Shown in pieces: positions 1 through 9,155 of a stretch of 64,000 nucleotides of DNA. The translations under genes and the position numbers were made by a program. The stretch comes from CAXXOK01 sp963666755. Lineage in GTDB: Bacteria > Bacillota > Clostridia > Christensenellales > Aristaeellaceae. The stretch is taken from the NCBI GenBank assembly GCA_963666755.2, contig CAXXGW010000009.1, positions 930,001 through 994,000 of the forward strand, in the 5' to 3' direction. The first letter of the stretch is position 1; the number at the start of each line of letters is the position of its first letter. The notes below the pieces were generated by a model. The model saw only the letters and a program-made list of their open reading frames with translations. It made no database searches and was not told where the DNA came from.

Positions 1-741
1 ACCTCCATCATGTTCAACTGGCTGACCATGTATGCGGTCAACCTGGCGATCAACAACATGCCGATGATGCTGGCCAACTACTGGGCCAAGAGCAGCATCA
101 AGGATCGTACCGCCGCGCTGGCGGACGCCAATCCTGCGGCGGTGCTGCCCAAGGGCGGGCTGGATACGCTTATGAACAGCAACTACATAAACATCGGCAT
201 CTTTATTGCCATCCTGACCGCTATCCTGATCTGGGTGGTGCTGCAGCGCACCGTGTTTGGCTACGAGCTCAAGGCTTGCGGCTACAACCGCCACGCCAGC
301 CAGTACGCGGGCATCAACGCCAAGCGCAACATCATTCTTTCGATGGTTATTTCCGGCGCGCTGGCCGGGCTGGGCGGCGGCGTGTACTACCTGAGCGGCA
401 CCGGCCAGTATACGCTGCTCAAGGCGCTGCTGAGCATGGGCTTTAATGGCATCCCGGTTGCGCTGCTCGCCAGTTCCAACCCTCTGGGGGTGATCTTCAG
501 CGCGCTGTTCATTTCCTACATACAGGTTGGCGGCGATGCGCTGCAACCCCACTTTATCAAAGAGAATATCGATACGATCATTGCGACGATCATCTATCTT
601 AGCGCGTTCGCGCTGCTGATGAAGGGCTGGATCGGGCGCCTGCTGCTTAAGGGCTCCATTGAAAACGCCAACGCCGAGCAGGACGCGGCCGCTGCGGACG
701 ACGATGACACCGTGGATGCGGATAAGGAGGCTAAGCCATGA
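1..741 (+). CDS. Nucleoside-type ABC transporter permease, NupP/YufP-like (5' end outside window)
   Basis: The reading frame is already open at base 1, so this is the C-terminal part of a permease; the first visible Met, at base 10, need not be the start. At least four hydrophobic segments are seen, with the GYELKACGYN and SGALAGLGGG motifs typical of the BPD_transp_2 permeases of branched-chain amino-acid and nucleoside (BmpA-type) importers. The C-terminus carries a short acidic tail rich in Asp and Ala. The stop overlaps the ATG of the next permease (ATGA), so the two are translationally coupled. In this family two dissimilar permeases follow an ATPase and a BmpA-like binding protein, which would lie left of the window. 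The nucleoside specificity is inferred from family resemblance. Confidence 0.85.
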   Translation, partial: TSIMFNWLTMYAVNLAINNMPMMLANYWAKSSIKDRTAALADANPAAVLPKGGLDTLMNSNYINIGIFIAILTAILIWVVLQRTVFGYELKACGYNRHASQYAGINAKRNIILSMVISGALAGLGGGVYYLSGTGQYTLLKALLSMGFNGIPVALLASSNPLGVIFSALFISYIQVGGDALQPHFIKENIDTIIATIIYLSAFALLMKGWIGRLLLKGSIENANAEQDAAAADDDDTVDADKEAKP

Positions 742-1721
742 TTTTTGCGGATATTTTAAGCGCGACAGTCCTCTTTGCGATTCCGCTCCTGCTGGTGGCG
801 CTGGGCGGCATGTTCTCGGAGCGCAGCGGCATCGTTAACATCGCGCTGGAAGGCATTATGATTATCGGTGCCCTGTGCGGGTGCCTCTACCTGCGTTATA
901 CCGAGCAGGCGGGCTTCGGCTCGTCCGCGCCGCAGCTGCATATGCTGATCGCAATCCTGATCGCGGCGGTCGCGGGCATCCTGTTCAGCATGCTGCTGGC
1001 GTTTGCATCCATCCACCTAAAGGCGGATCAAACCATCGGCGGCACGGCGCTGAACATGATGGCGCCCGCGCTGGCGGTTATTGTCACCTGGGGCGCGCAG
1101 GGGCAGGCGCAGACGACCATCCTGATCCCGAAATGGATTCGCATCACGCAGGAAAGTCTGGGCATGACTGCCGGGACGGACTTCCTGTCGCGGATGCTGT
1201 TTAAAAGCCTTTACCTGACCACACCGCTTGCACTGCTGCTGCTGGTGGCGGCCACGATCTTCCTGTACAAGACCAAAACCGGGCTGCGGCTGCGTGCCTG
1301 CGGCGAGCATCCGCAGGCGGCGGACAGCGTGGGCATTAATGTCTACCATATGCGCTACCTGGGCGTGGCGCTGTCCGGCATGCTGGGTGGCATCGGCGGG
1401 CTGGCCTTCACGGTGGCGGCGGGTTCCGGGTTCCAGAGCACGGTGGCCGGTTACGGCTTCCTGGCTTTGGCGGTAATGATTTTCGGTAACTGGAAGCCGC
1501 TCAACATTCTGGGCGCAAGCCTGTTCTTCGCGCTGTTCAAGATTATCGGCTCCTACGCGGGGATGATCTCCTTCCTGCCTAAGTTTGAAGGGGTCAAGAA
1601 CGCCGAGTATATTTACCTGATGCTGCCTTACGTGGTCACGATGATTGTGCTGATCCTGACCAGCAAGAAGAGCCGCGCGCCTAAATCGGAGGGTATCCCG
1701 TACGACAAGGGCGGTCGGTAA
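738..1721 (+). CDS. Nucleoside-type ABC transporter permease, NupQ/YufQ-like
   Basis: A 327-residue inner-membrane permease partnering the upstream gene, with which it overlaps by four bases. The N-terminus has the GGMFSERSGIVNIALEG signature of this permease subfamily, and the LRACGEHPQAADSVGIN block is the cytoplasmic loop that contacts the ATPase. Eight or so hydrophobic segments are visible. Length and motif order fit the second permease of BmpA-dependent guanosine/nucleoside importers. A GC-rich hairpin follows the stop, so this is the last gene of its operon. Simple-sugar or branched-chain permeases are the main alternatives, but the SERSGIVNIALEG block favours the nucleoside group. Confidence 0.87.
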   Translation: MIFADILSATVLFAIPLLLVALGGMFSERSGIVNIALEGIMIIGALCGCLYLRYTEQAGFGSSAPQLHMLIAILIAAVAGILFSMLLAFASIHLKADQTIGGTALNMMAPALAVIVTWGAQGQAQTTILIPKWIRITQESLGMTAGTDFLSRMLFKSLYLTTPLALLLLVAATIFLYKTKTGLRLRACGEHPQAADSVGINVYHMRYLGVALSGMLGGIGGLAFTVAAGSGFQSTVAGYGFLALAVMIFGNWKPLNILGASLFFALFKIIGSYAGMISFLPKFEGVKNAEYIYLMLPYVVTMIVLILTSKKSRAPKSEGIPYDKGGR

Positions 1722-1746
1722 AGACCGGGGAAAATACACACAGAGC

Positions 1747-1785
1747 GGCCGCTTGCGCATGGGTTCATGTGTTGGCGGCCTTCTT
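1747..1785 (+). terminator. Likely intrinsic terminator of the permease operon
   Basis: GGCCGC at 1747 pairs with GCGGCC ending at 1780, continuing inward with G-U pairs and one mismatch to a GGTT loop. TTCTT follows the stem. It sits about 25 bases after the stop codon. Confidence 0.55.
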
Positions 1786-2032
1786 ATATGCCGACCACGG
1801 AGCTGTTGCCACATCTTTGATAGCTCTTTGGTTTATGTGCTTGGTCAGGCAGAGAATCCTGGTACGGGCGTTGCGTTTTCTCCAAGCCAACCAAGATGCG
1901 TTATTTCACAGAAACCCTGATCATGATTGATGTTGCTTGGTTTTTGAAAAGAACAACCGCCTGCGCATGGGGTTGCGCGGGCGGTCGTCCGTACTGTGAC
2001 GTTGCAGGAAAGCGCTTTGTGATTCGAGGGAG
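1786..2032. other. Convergent intergenic region, no gene seen
   Basis: This gap lies between the permease operon and the convergent esterase gene. Apart from the terminators at 1747-1785 (plus) and 1945-1985 (minus) nothing recognisable was found; short open frames here lack a plausible ribosome-binding site or family motif. Confidence 0.5.
1945..1985 (-). terminator. Intrinsic terminator of the esterase operon
   Basis: On the minus strand ACCGCCCGCGC pairs with GCGCAGGCGGT, each 11 bases with one internal mismatch, and the stem is followed by TTGTTCTTTT. It lies about 50 bases beyond the esterase stop. Confidence 0.7.
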
Positions 2033-3190
2033 TCACATCCGGTTGGCAATAAACTGTGCGATTTCCTGCCAGGCGAGTTTGCTTTCCGGCAGCAAATCCA
2101 GCGCGCCCTGGAACACATGGAACATCCCGTTATAGACGGTCAGCTCGCAATCTATATGATGGGAGCGGGCATTCTGGTAGATCATTTCGCTGTCACTCAG
2201 CAGGACTTCGATGCTGCCGGCCTGTAAAAGCATCGGCGGGAAGCCCTCGTAATCCCCGAAGGAAGGGGAGAGGTAAGGGTCGGTCGCATCCAGACCGTCG
2301 GCGTAGGTGCTGTTGACCCCGATGGGCTGGCCGTGAAAATCGGCTGCCGCTATACCGAAGGAGGGGTCCGCCGTCGCGTTGTAAACGTGCGAGGAGCCGG
2401 AGTTGCTCAAATCGGCCCAGGGGGAGAGGCACACAAACCCTCCCGGCATCGGAAGCTGCCGGTCACGCAGCCGCAAGCCCAGCGATAGCGCCAGATTGCC
2501 GCCCGCACTGTCGCCGACCACGAGAATGTTCTCCGGGGCGTAGTGAAGCGTCTGCGTCAGGTAATGCCAGGCATCCATCGTATCCTGCTGCTGCGCCGGG
2601 TATGGATAAGCAGGTGCCAGCCGGTAGTCGAGTGTGGCAACCAGCGCATCCCCGTAAAGGCGGCTGTAACGCAGGGCAAACTCGCGGTAAAGGTCGTACA
2701 GGCCGGAAACGAACGCGCCGCCGTGCAGCTGCAGCACAGCGCGAGGGTTGTCCGCTACGTTTTTCGTCAGCAGTTCCAACTGGGAATGGGAAAGCGGCGT
2801 AACACGCAAGGCGTAGCCTTCCGGTGGCTGCCAGTCACGGTCCCCCAGAATGGTGGAGCCAAGCGCCTGATCCTGCGGCGGCAGGCTGGTAAACGTGCGC
2901 ACCATGCCCCGGCTGACCTGTGCCGAGAAGGAAATATCCCATGTGGGGCGCGCAATGTAGAGCCCGAAGGCTGCCACCAAATAAGCGCTAAAAAAGCAAA
3001 GGATGCTCCGCCACCCATGCCAGAAGGGGCGGCTGTGCATCCAAAACAGAACCCAGAAGGAAAATGCGGCCGCGAGCCACCCGTACCAGAGTGCGCCCAG
3101 CATGGCCAGACAGAAAAACACGGGCAGGTACAAGAGCAGCGACATCACGATGAAAAGCACATGCGGGCGGGGTTTGAGGGTTGCCTGCAT
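2033..3190 (-). CDS. Membrane-anchored alpha/beta hydrolase, HSL-type esterase/lipase
   Basis: This 385-residue protein has two or three hydrophobic segments within about residues 10-80, then an alpha/beta-hydrolase domain. The HGGAF oxyanion-hole motif is at 156-160 and the GDSAGG nucleophile elbow at 226-231 (Ser228). Asp333 and His358 sit where the acid and base of the triad are expected. The HGG motif places it in the hormone-sensitive-lipase family, which hydrolyses short acyl esters. The N-terminal anchor is larger than usual and suggests the catalytic domain is held at the membrane. It is the last gene of a three-gene unit with the metallopeptidase and acetyltransferase upstream. The substrate is unknown. 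Confidence 0.85.
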   Translation of the reverse strand: MQATLKPRPHVLFIVMSLLLYLPVFFCLAMLGALWYGWLAAAFSFWVLFWMHSRPFWHGWRSILCFFSAYLVAAFGLYIARPTWDISFSAQVSRGMVRTFTSLPPQDQALGSTILGDRDWQPPEGYALRVTPLSHSQLELLTKNVADNPRAVLQLHGGAFVSGLYDLYREFALRYSRLYGDALVATLDYRLAPAYPYPAQQQDTMDAWHYLTQTLHYAPENILVVGDSAGGNLALSLGLRLRDRQLPMPGGFVCLSPWADLSNSGSSHVYNATADPSFGIAAADFHGQPIGVNSTYADGLDATDPYLSPSFGDYEGFPPMLLQAGSIEVLLSDSEMIYQNARSHHIDCELTVYNGMFHVFQGALDLLPESKLAWQEIAQFIANRM

Positions 3191-3207
3191 CGGAGCCTCC
3201 TTTCCGC

Positions 3208-3870
3208 TCAGCCGGGGAGCACGCGAATCAACGATTGGTTGGCTTTCAGCCAGTCACGCTGTACACGGTAGCGGGGCAGATGCCGTTCGACCAGCGCCCA
3301 GAACTGGGCGGAATGGTTATGGTGGGCGATGTGGCACAACTCATGCACGATCACGTAATCCAGTACATCCGGCGGGCAGTGGATCAGCGCGCGATTCAGG
3401 CTGAGGGTGCCGCGCGTGCTCATACTCCCCCAGCGCCCGCGCGCGCGCGTCAGGCGGAATGTAGACGGTTGCAGCGAAAGCTGCGTGCCCAGACGGTTAA
3501 CACGTTCAAGCAGCAAAGCTCGCGCCTGCTTTTCCACCCAATGGACGACAGGGCCTAAATCCTGCGTATCGGCCGGTACAAGCAGCGTCGCGCCATCAAG
3601 ACGTACGCGGGTCGTCGGCGCAAGCCGCAGGTTCAGCTGTCCACCCAGGTAGGGGAGCGTGGCCCCGTCCGCCAGCATCAGCGGCTTTTGGGGCGGGGGC
3701 AGTTGGGCAAAACGCGCCTTGGCATGGTCAATCCAGCCCTGTTTTTCCCGGATAAAGGCTTCCACCTGCGATACCGGCATGTGCAGCGGTGCGCGCGCAA
3801 TCACGCGCCCTTCGCGATCCACGGTCAGGGCGAGGGTTTTCCGGTCGCTGCGAACCAGTTCGTACCGCAT
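3208..3870 (-). CDS. YgjP-like zinc metallopeptidase (DUF45/M48-related)
   Basis: A 220-residue soluble protein. The zinc-binding HELCH is at 176-180, and a third His is in the HHNHS block (about 186), followed by the conserved FW. The upstream GRWGSMSTRGTLSLN block (about 145-159) is characteristic of the YgjP/DUF45 family. Members are putative minigluzincins of uncertain biological role; the domain usually stands alone, as here. The gene starts 12 bases after the acetyltransferase stop and ends 17 bases before the esterase start, so the three are probably co-transcribed. Confidence 0.88.
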   Translation of the reverse strand: MRYELVRSDRKTLALTVDREGRVIARAPLHMPVSQVEAFIREKQGWIDHAKARFAQLPPPQKPLMLADGATLPYLGGQLNLRLAPTTRVRLDGATLLVPADTQDLGPVVHWVEKQARALLLERVNRLGTQLSLQPSTFRLTRARGRWGSMSTRGTLSLNRALIHCPPDVLDYVIVHELCHIAHHNHSAQFWALVERHLPRYRVQRDWLKANQSLIRVLPG

Positions 3871-3882
3871 GGCAGCCTCCCG

Positions 3883-4698
3883 TCAATCGTAATTAATGCC
3901 GGGGTAGAGGCAGGCGGTGCGAACAAACGTCGCGCCGCAGCTCTGCGCCAGTCGGCACTGCGCAAGGTTGCGACGGATCACGTCCGCCTCGACATTGGCA
4001 ACGCCGTGCTCGTTCAGCATCCGCATCCCGGCGGATATCAGCGTTTTGGCGAGGCCCAGCTGCCGGTAGTTGCGCATCACGTAAAGGCCGATCAGGTGTG
4101 CGGTATCGCCCGTGCCTGTAAAGGCAATCTCGCCGACGATCTCCGGCCCGCGGCTCAGGTAAAGCGCGGTAAAATGCGGCATGGCCATGTAGCGCTGCAG
4201 CATCGGCTGCTGCAGCACATCCAGCCGGTAAGTGTTCATGCGCATCAGGAAAGCGGTCTGCTCCAGCACCTGGGTAAGCGGAACCTGCCCCAGCTCATAC
4301 CCCATCGGGGCCATCGGCTTGGCGCTTGGCGCGGTAATGCGCACCACATCCAGCGCATCGTCCGGTAAAAAGCCGCTCTCCTGATAAAAAGAGAGCATGG
4401 ACGCATCCTGCATGCCCACCTGGGCAAAGACGCGTGCCTTCAGGTTGGGGGTCTGCTGGCGCAGCTGCACGGCGCGCGCCAAAAGCGCGCCCATGAGCAT
4501 ATCCAGCCCCGGGCCTTTGGAAGCCAGATTCAGGTACAGGTTAATCGGCCGTTCCGGGAATAAATAGGGGTGGTAGGTTTGCACCAGATAACCCTGCGCG
4601 ACCGTGGTGTTGGCGTTATCGGCCACAAAAAACACGTTCTCTGGCGCAAGGCCGTTATAGGCTTGCGGGGGATGGTATACCTGCATGCGTGCGCTCAT
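3883..4698 (-). CDS. Tandem GNAT-fold N-acetyltransferase
   Basis: A 271-residue protein. The C-terminal half contains a clear GNAT acetyl-CoA site: a beta strand ending LIGLYVM, then RNYRQLGLA, corresponding to the (R/Q)xxGx(G/A) pyrophosphate loop. The N-terminal half resembles a second, degenerate GNAT domain. The acceptor substrate cannot be told. It is the promoter-proximal gene of the acetyltransferase-metallopeptidase-esterase unit. The start at 4698 is one of two candidates; an in-frame ATG at 4686 has better spacing from a GGAAAGGA sequence. Confidence 0.75.
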   Translation of the reverse strand: MSARMQVYHPPQAYNGLAPENVFFVADNANTTVAQGYLVQTYHPYLFPERPINLYLNLASKGPGLDMLMGALLARAVQLRQQTPNLKARVFAQVGMQDASMLSFYQESGFLPDDALDVVRITAPSAKPMAPMGYELGQVPLTQVLEQTAFLMRMNTYRLDVLQQPMLQRYMAMPHFTALYLSRGPEIVGEIAFTGTGDTAHLIGLYVMRNYRQLGLAKTLISAGMRMLNEHGVANVEADVIRRNLAQCRLAQSCGATFVRTACLYPGINYD

Positions 4699-4761
4699 CC
4701 TTTCCAGGCCCGGCGAAACAAAGCGCCGGCCTTATCGGTAAGCGGAAAAGTAGCGTTCTTC

Positions 4762-4790
4762 ATTTTACGACAAAGAGAACCAATTTGCAA
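4762..4790 (-). promoter_or_regulatory. Predicted sigma-A promoter of the acetyltransferase operon
   Basis: On the minus strand TTGCAA (4785-4790), a 17-base spacer and TAAAAT (4762-4767) lie about 65 bases before the acetyltransferase start. Confidence 0.55.
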
Positions 4791-4827
4791 CCGGCAGCAT
4801 GGAAAAGTGGATTGCCCGCGATGCGCT

Positions 4828-5361
4828 TCAGCGGCAAAACTTGTCGATGTATGCGTTCAGGCACTTTTCGATCACCTTTTGTGCATCCTCAGCCCCGCGC
4901 AGCTCGTCTACGACCGTTTCCTTGCCTTCCAGGCTTTTGTAAACGGAGAAGAAGTGCGACATTTCTGAAAATATGTGGCTCGGCAGATCGCCGATGTCAT
5001 GGTAGCTGTTATACGTCGGGTCCTGAAAGGGGATGGCGATGATCTTCTCATCCAGATGGCCCTGATCCAGCATGGTCAGTACGCCGACGGGGTAGCAGCG
5101 CACCAGGCTCATCGGCTGGATCACCTCGCTGCAAAGCACCAGCACGTCCAATGGATCCTGATCGTCCGCATAGGTGCGGGGGATCAGCCCGTAGCTGCTG
5201 GGGTAATGTGTAGACGTATACAGAATGCGGTCCAGAATCAGCAGCCCCGTTTCCTTATCCAGCTCGTATTTCTTCTTGCTGCCTTTTTCAATCTCCACCA
5301 CGGCAATAAAATCCTGCGGGGTGATACGGGCGGGCGATATGTCATGCCAAATGTTGCTCAT
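4828..5361 (-). CDS. ppa: Soluble inorganic pyrophosphatase, family I
   Basis: A 177-residue cytoplasmic enzyme hydrolysing pyrophosphate to phosphate, which drives biosynthetic reactions forward. The family signature DQDPLDVLVL carries the Mg2+-binding aspartates, and the N-terminal EIEKGSKKKYELDKETG block contributes active-site Lys and Glu. Length fits bacterial family I enzymes. The start is the ATG at 5361, preceded by AGGAGG at a six-base distance; the much longer upstream extension of this open frame overlaps other genes and is not translated. It is transcribed alone from a promoter divergent to that of the small lipoprotein. Confidence 0.95.
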   Translation of the reverse strand: MSNIWHDISPARITPQDFIAVVEIEKGSKKKYELDKETGLLILDRILYTSTHYPSSYGLIPRTYADDQDPLDVLVLCSEVIQPMSLVRCYPVGVLTMLDQGHLDEKIIAIPFQDPTYNSYHDIGDLPSHIFSEMSHFFSVYKSLEGKETVVDELRGAEDAQKVIEKCLNAYIDKFCR

Positions 5362-5389
5362 AAGCGGCCTCCTGTGTAAAATCGGCTTC

Positions 5390-5418
5390 ATTGTAACAAG
5401 CCGGAGGGGAAATGTAAA
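5390..5418 (-). promoter_or_regulatory. Predicted sigma-A promoter of ppa
   Basis: Minus strand TTTACA (5413-5418), a 17-base spacer and TACAAT (5390-5395), about 30 bases before the ppa start. Confidence 0.65.
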
Positions 5419-5436
5419 GCATTCCACCTGTAAATA

Positions 5437-5445
5437 TGCTATAAT
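5437..5445 (+). promoter_or_regulatory. Extended -10 promoter for the small lipoprotein
   Basis: TGCTATAAT, a perfect extended -10, lies about 60 bases before the lipoprotein start. No good -35 is seen, as is usual for extended -10 promoters. Confidence 0.6.
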
Positions 5446-5504
5446 GAGGCTGCCGTGCCATATGCCCCAACGGATCGTGCGGCGGAAAGGCGGAATAGAA
5501 TCGT

Positions 5505-5744
5505 ATGAAAAAAGGGTTGCTTGCAGCCTTATGCCTCTGGCTTGTGCTCGCCTTGGCGGGCTGTGCCACCGTAAACAGCGAGAACAGCTTCCAAAGCCAG
5601 GCCCCTGCGGAGATGGCCGCGCCGACCGCGGTGCCCGCGCAGACGGAGCCCGCCACGCAGGTTGAACAACCGCAGGCGCAGCCGACGGCCGTGCCGGGCG
5701 AAGCCCCCACCAAAGACCCGAACGCGGCAGGCTTGAATGGCTGA
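5505..5744 (+). CDS. Small Pro/Ala/Gln-rich lipoprotein
   Basis: A 79-residue protein with a signal peptide (MKKG, a hydrophobic run, then a lipobox LAGC with Cys near residue 20). The mature part is a low-complexity chain of Ala, Pro, Gln, Thr and Val with no predicted fold and no family I recognise. It would be lipidated at the cell surface. It is followed after about 40 bases by a flavin reductase-like gene on the same strand, but a functional link is not evident. Such chains are often cell-surface spacers. Confidence 0.7.
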   Translation: MKKGLLAALCLWLVLALAGCATVNSENSFQSQAPAEMAAPTAVPAQTEPATQVEQPQAQPTAVPGEAPTKDPNAAGLNG

Positions 5745-5783
5745 GCCGTGCCCACCAAACTTCACCGAGGAGGGAGTACCCCG

Positions 5784-6407
5784 ATGAAAGCCCTGATCCT
5801 GAACGGTAGCCCGCATGAACACGGCACCACCCGACGCGCGCTGGACGAGATGATCGCCATCCTGAAGGAGAGCGATGTGGATGCGGAAGTGATGACCGTT
5901 GGCAACAAGTCCATTCGCGGTTGCATCGCCTGCGGACGCTGCAACGGGCGTTGCGTTGCCTTTGATGACGATGTGAACCGCGCGCTGGATCGGATGGAAC
6001 GCGCGCAGGCGCTCGTGATCGCATCGCCGGTCTATTTCGCCTCGCCCAACGGCACGCTGCTCAGTTTTCTGGATCGCATGTTCTCCGCAGGAGACGATCG
6101 CGCCTTTGCCGGCAAACCCGCCGCCTGCCTGACTGTGGCGCGCCGCGCCGGCACGACGGCCTCGCTGGATGTGCTGATGAAGTACCCCGGCATCAACGGC
6201 ATGCCGCTGGTCACCTCCACTTACTGGAACATGGCGCACGGCTCCAACGCCGAGCAGGTAGAGCAGGACCGCGAAGGCCTGCAGGTGATCCGCAACCTGG
6301 CGCGCAACCTTGTCTGGCTGATGCGCTGCATTGAAGCGGGCAAACGCTCCGGCGCGGAATACCCCAAGCCTGAAGAGCCTCCGCAGCGGACGGATTTCAT
6401 CCATTAA
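5784..6407 (+). CDS. NADPH-dependent FMN reductase / iron-sulfur flavoprotein-like protein
   Basis: A 207-residue flavodoxin-fold protein. The N-terminal LNGSPHEHGTT binds the FMN phosphate, and ASPVYFASPNG is the second flavin loop. Between them, GCIACGRCNGRC (about residues 49-60) resembles the cysteine cluster of iron-sulfur flavoproteins and of many clostridial flavodoxin-family reductases. It is probably an electron-transfer or quinone/nitro-reducing enzyme; partner and substrate are unknown. The ATG at 5784 follows GGAGG at a suitable distance, so the longer open frame upstream is not used. Confidence 0.83.
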   Translation: MKALILNGSPHEHGTTRRALDEMIAILKESDVDAEVMTVGNKSIRGCIACGRCNGRCVAFDDDVNRALDRMERAQALVIASPVYFASPNGTLLSFLDRMFSAGDDRAFAGKPAACLTVARRAGTTASLDVLMKYPGINGMPLVTSTYWNMAHGSNAEQVEQDREGLQVIRNLARNLVWLMRCIEAGKRSGAEYPKPEEPPQRTDFIH

Positions 6408-6479
6408 GACAACCGGCCCATCAAGGTGGATGCCAACGATCGATCCAAACGGCTGCCAACCGACGGATGCTGGGCAAGC

Positions 6480-6510
6480 AAAAAGGCCGTCGCTCGACGG
6501 AGCGGCGGCC
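6480..6510 (-). terminator. Intrinsic terminator of uppP
   Basis: On the minus strand GGCCGCCGCTC pairs with GAGCGACGGCC (11 bp with one mismatch), followed by TTTTT. It sits about 25 bases after the uppP stop. Confidence 0.8.
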
Positions 6511-6534
6511 TGTCGGCTGTTCTGACCCCAGCCT

Positions 6535-7392
6535 TTATCCAAGCAGGGCGGCTATGGCCTGCGTGGCGGGCTGCACAGCAGCCGGGGCATCGGCGATAAC
6601 GCCGGTGGCCTGCAGCACGATAACCGCAATCCCCAGTACGATCACGTACAGCGCGAACCAGTTGAGCGAAATGTGGGCGATCACGCGCAGCATGTAGCGA
6701 ATCGCCAGATAACCGCTTATGCCCGCAACCACCATGCCCAGCAGAATCGCGGCCCAATCGCCCGACTGCGAGAAGGCGCCAACCTTATAGGCGGAGTAGC
6801 CCTCGCTCAGGAAGCTGGCAAGGATGGCGGGCATGCTCATCATGAAGCTGAACTTCGCCGCGGTTTGCCGATCCAGTTTGGAGGCGACGCCCCCGAACAG
6901 CGTCGAGCCGCTGCGGCTGACGCCGGGCAGCATCCCAACGACCTGCATCACGCCCATAGCCAGCGCGTGTGGCGCGCGGACGGTGCCGGTTTCGTTAGCG
7001 GAGTCGCGCCGGGCGGAAAGCCACTGCGTCAGCAGCAGGAGCAGGCCTGTAAACAGGAAGCTCACGCCTAAAAGGCTGTTGTGGGTTTCCAGCCAATCGA
7101 GCTGATCTCCAAAAAGCACTTTGGCCGCCAGCGCGGGCAGCGACGCGAGGATCAGCAGCCCCAGCGTGTGGTTACGGATGGGGTGCAGGATCATGGCGAT
7201 CCAATCCTTCCAGAACACGGCGATTACGGCGATCAGTGAGCCGACGTGCAGCAGGATGTTAAAAAGCAGCTGGTGCTCCAGGTTCAGCCCGAAGAGGGCC
7301 TGGATCAGGTTCAGGTGTCCGCTGGAGGAGATGGGCAGGAATTCCGCAAGCCCCTGCACAAGGCCCAGGAATGCGGCCTGGAGGATACTCAT
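6535..7392 (-). CDS. uppP: Undecaprenyl-diphosphatase UppP/BacA
   Basis: An integral membrane enzyme of 285 residues that dephosphorylates undecaprenyl diphosphate, recycling the lipid carrier of peptidoglycan and polymer synthesis; overproduction in other bacteria gives bacitracin resistance. Both family motifs are present: QGLAEFLPISSSGH near residues 13-26, and LPGVSRSGST in the middle. About eight hydrophobic helices are visible. The start is taken as the ATG at 7392; the preceding in-frame TTG at 7395 is possible because the AAGGAA ribosome-binding site lies near both. The gene is monocistronic, with its own promoter and terminator. Confidence 0.95.
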   Translation of the reverse strand: MSILQAAFLGLVQGLAEFLPISSSGHLNLIQALFGLNLEHQLLFNILLHVGSLIAVIAVFWKDWIAMILHPIRNHTLGLLILASLPALAAKVLFGDQLDWLETHNSLLGVSFLFTGLLLLLTQWLSARRDSANETGTVRAPHALAMGVMQVVGMLPGVSRSGSTLFGGVASKLDRQTAAKFSFMMSMPAILASFLSEGYSAYKVGAFSQSGDWAAILLGMVVAGISGYLAIRYMLRVIAHISLNWFALYVIVLGIAVIVLQATGVIADAPAAVQPATQAIAALLG

Positions 7393-7430
7393 CAAACATC
7401 GTTCCTTCCTATGCTTGGTACGGTTGCATC

Positions 7431-7459
7431 AGTATACACCATAACGTTGCGGCTGTCAC
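7431..7459 (-). promoter_or_regulatory. Predicted sigma-A promoter of uppP
   Basis: Minus strand GTGACA (7454-7459), a 17-base spacer and TATACT (7431-7436), about 40 bases before the uppP start. Confidence 0.55.
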
Positions 7460-7510
7460 GCGCATTCCTGCGCATGACGGCCATGGGGGAAAGGAAGTCG
7501 GGTTTTCGGC

Positions 7511-8404
7511 ATGGCAAAAAGGATGGAAGCGCTGGCGCTTTCCGTATTTGTGTGGGCGGCCTGCCTATCGCTGCCGCTGTTGGGCGCCCGTGGTTCCAAG
7601 GCGGAGGCGAAGGAACAAGCCGAGGCAACCGTGCGTATCACCTTCATCAATGTCGGCAAGGCGGATGCGGCGCTGCTGTGTTTGGGCGATCTGCGCTACC
7701 TGATCGACACGGGGGCGAAGGAAAGCGCGGACGCCCTGCTGCGCGCTCTGGTATTCGAGCAGGTAGACCGGTTGGACGGGGTTTTTATCACCCATACCGA
7801 TAAGGATCATGTGGGAGGCCTGAAAGCATTGCTGAAATCCGGCATTGCGGTAACGCAGTTGTACGCGCCGTACTACCATAATGAAAGCAGCAATGAAAAG
7901 CATCCTGCGGTCAAGCTGGCGGAGAAATACACAGTGCCTTTTACCTGGCTGCGCGCGGGGGATACCATCGAACCTTTGCAGGGAATGCGTCTGCAGGTGC
8001 TGGGCCCGCTCAGGCAGGATACCGCAAACGAAAATAACAATTCGCTGGTGTTGCGCGTCAATACCCCACAGGGCGACCTGCTGCTGACCGGCGATATGGA
8101 AACGCCGGAGGAGGCGGAGCTGCTGGCGGCCGGTCTGGTACAGCCAGCGGCGGTGCTCAAGGTCGGCCACCACGGCGAGGGGGATGCCAGCAGCGCCGCG
8201 TTCCTGTATACGGTTAAACCGCAGATCGCGGTAATCTCCACCGACAGCGCGGCGGATTCGGATACGCCGGACCCCGGCGTCATGAGCAAACTGTGGAACA
8301 TCGGCGCGGAGGTTTTTCTGACGCAAAAGGCCACCTGCGGTGTGCAGGTGACCCTTACGGACGGCAATGCAGTCGGCCAGTTGATCCAGTATACAGTGCA
8401 GTAG
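7511..8404 (+). CDS. Secreted ComEC/Rec2-like metallo-beta-lactamase-fold hydrolase
   Basis: A 297-residue protein with an N-terminal hydrophobic signal or anchor (about residues 6-25) and a metallo-beta-lactamase domain. HTDKDH at 95-100 is the metal-binding HxDxDH, GDME is a further metal ligand region, and KVGHHG contains a late His. These are the features of the C-terminal hydrolase domain of ComEC and of stand-alone ComEC-like proteins, some of which are thought to be extracytoplasmic nucleases or phosphodiesterases. The membrane channel domain of ComEC is absent, so it cannot transport DNA by itself. The exact start is uncertain: ribosome-binding-site spacing at 7511 is poor. Confidence 0.8.
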   Translation: MAKRMEALALSVFVWAACLSLPLLGARGSKAEAKEQAEATVRITFINVGKADAALLCLGDLRYLIDTGAKESADALLRALVFEQVDRLDGVFITHTDKDHVGGLKALLKSGIAVTQLYAPYYHNESSNEKHPAVKLAEKYTVPFTWLRAGDTIEPLQGMRLQVLGPLRQDTANENNNSLVLRVNTPQGDLLLTGDMETPEEAELLAAGLVQPAAVLKVGHHGEGDASSAAFLYTVKPQIAVISTDSAADSDTPDPGVMSKLWNIGAEVFLTQKATCGVQVTLTDGNAVGQLIQYTVQ

Positions 8405-8408
8405 CGCG

Positions 8409-9152
<744 letters not shown>

Positions 9153-9155
9153 GGG

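Noticed and set aside
5362..6024. N-terminal extension of pyrophosphatase
   Set aside because: The added part overlaps divergent genes and promoters; AGGAGG before the ATG at 5361 gives a normal family I length.
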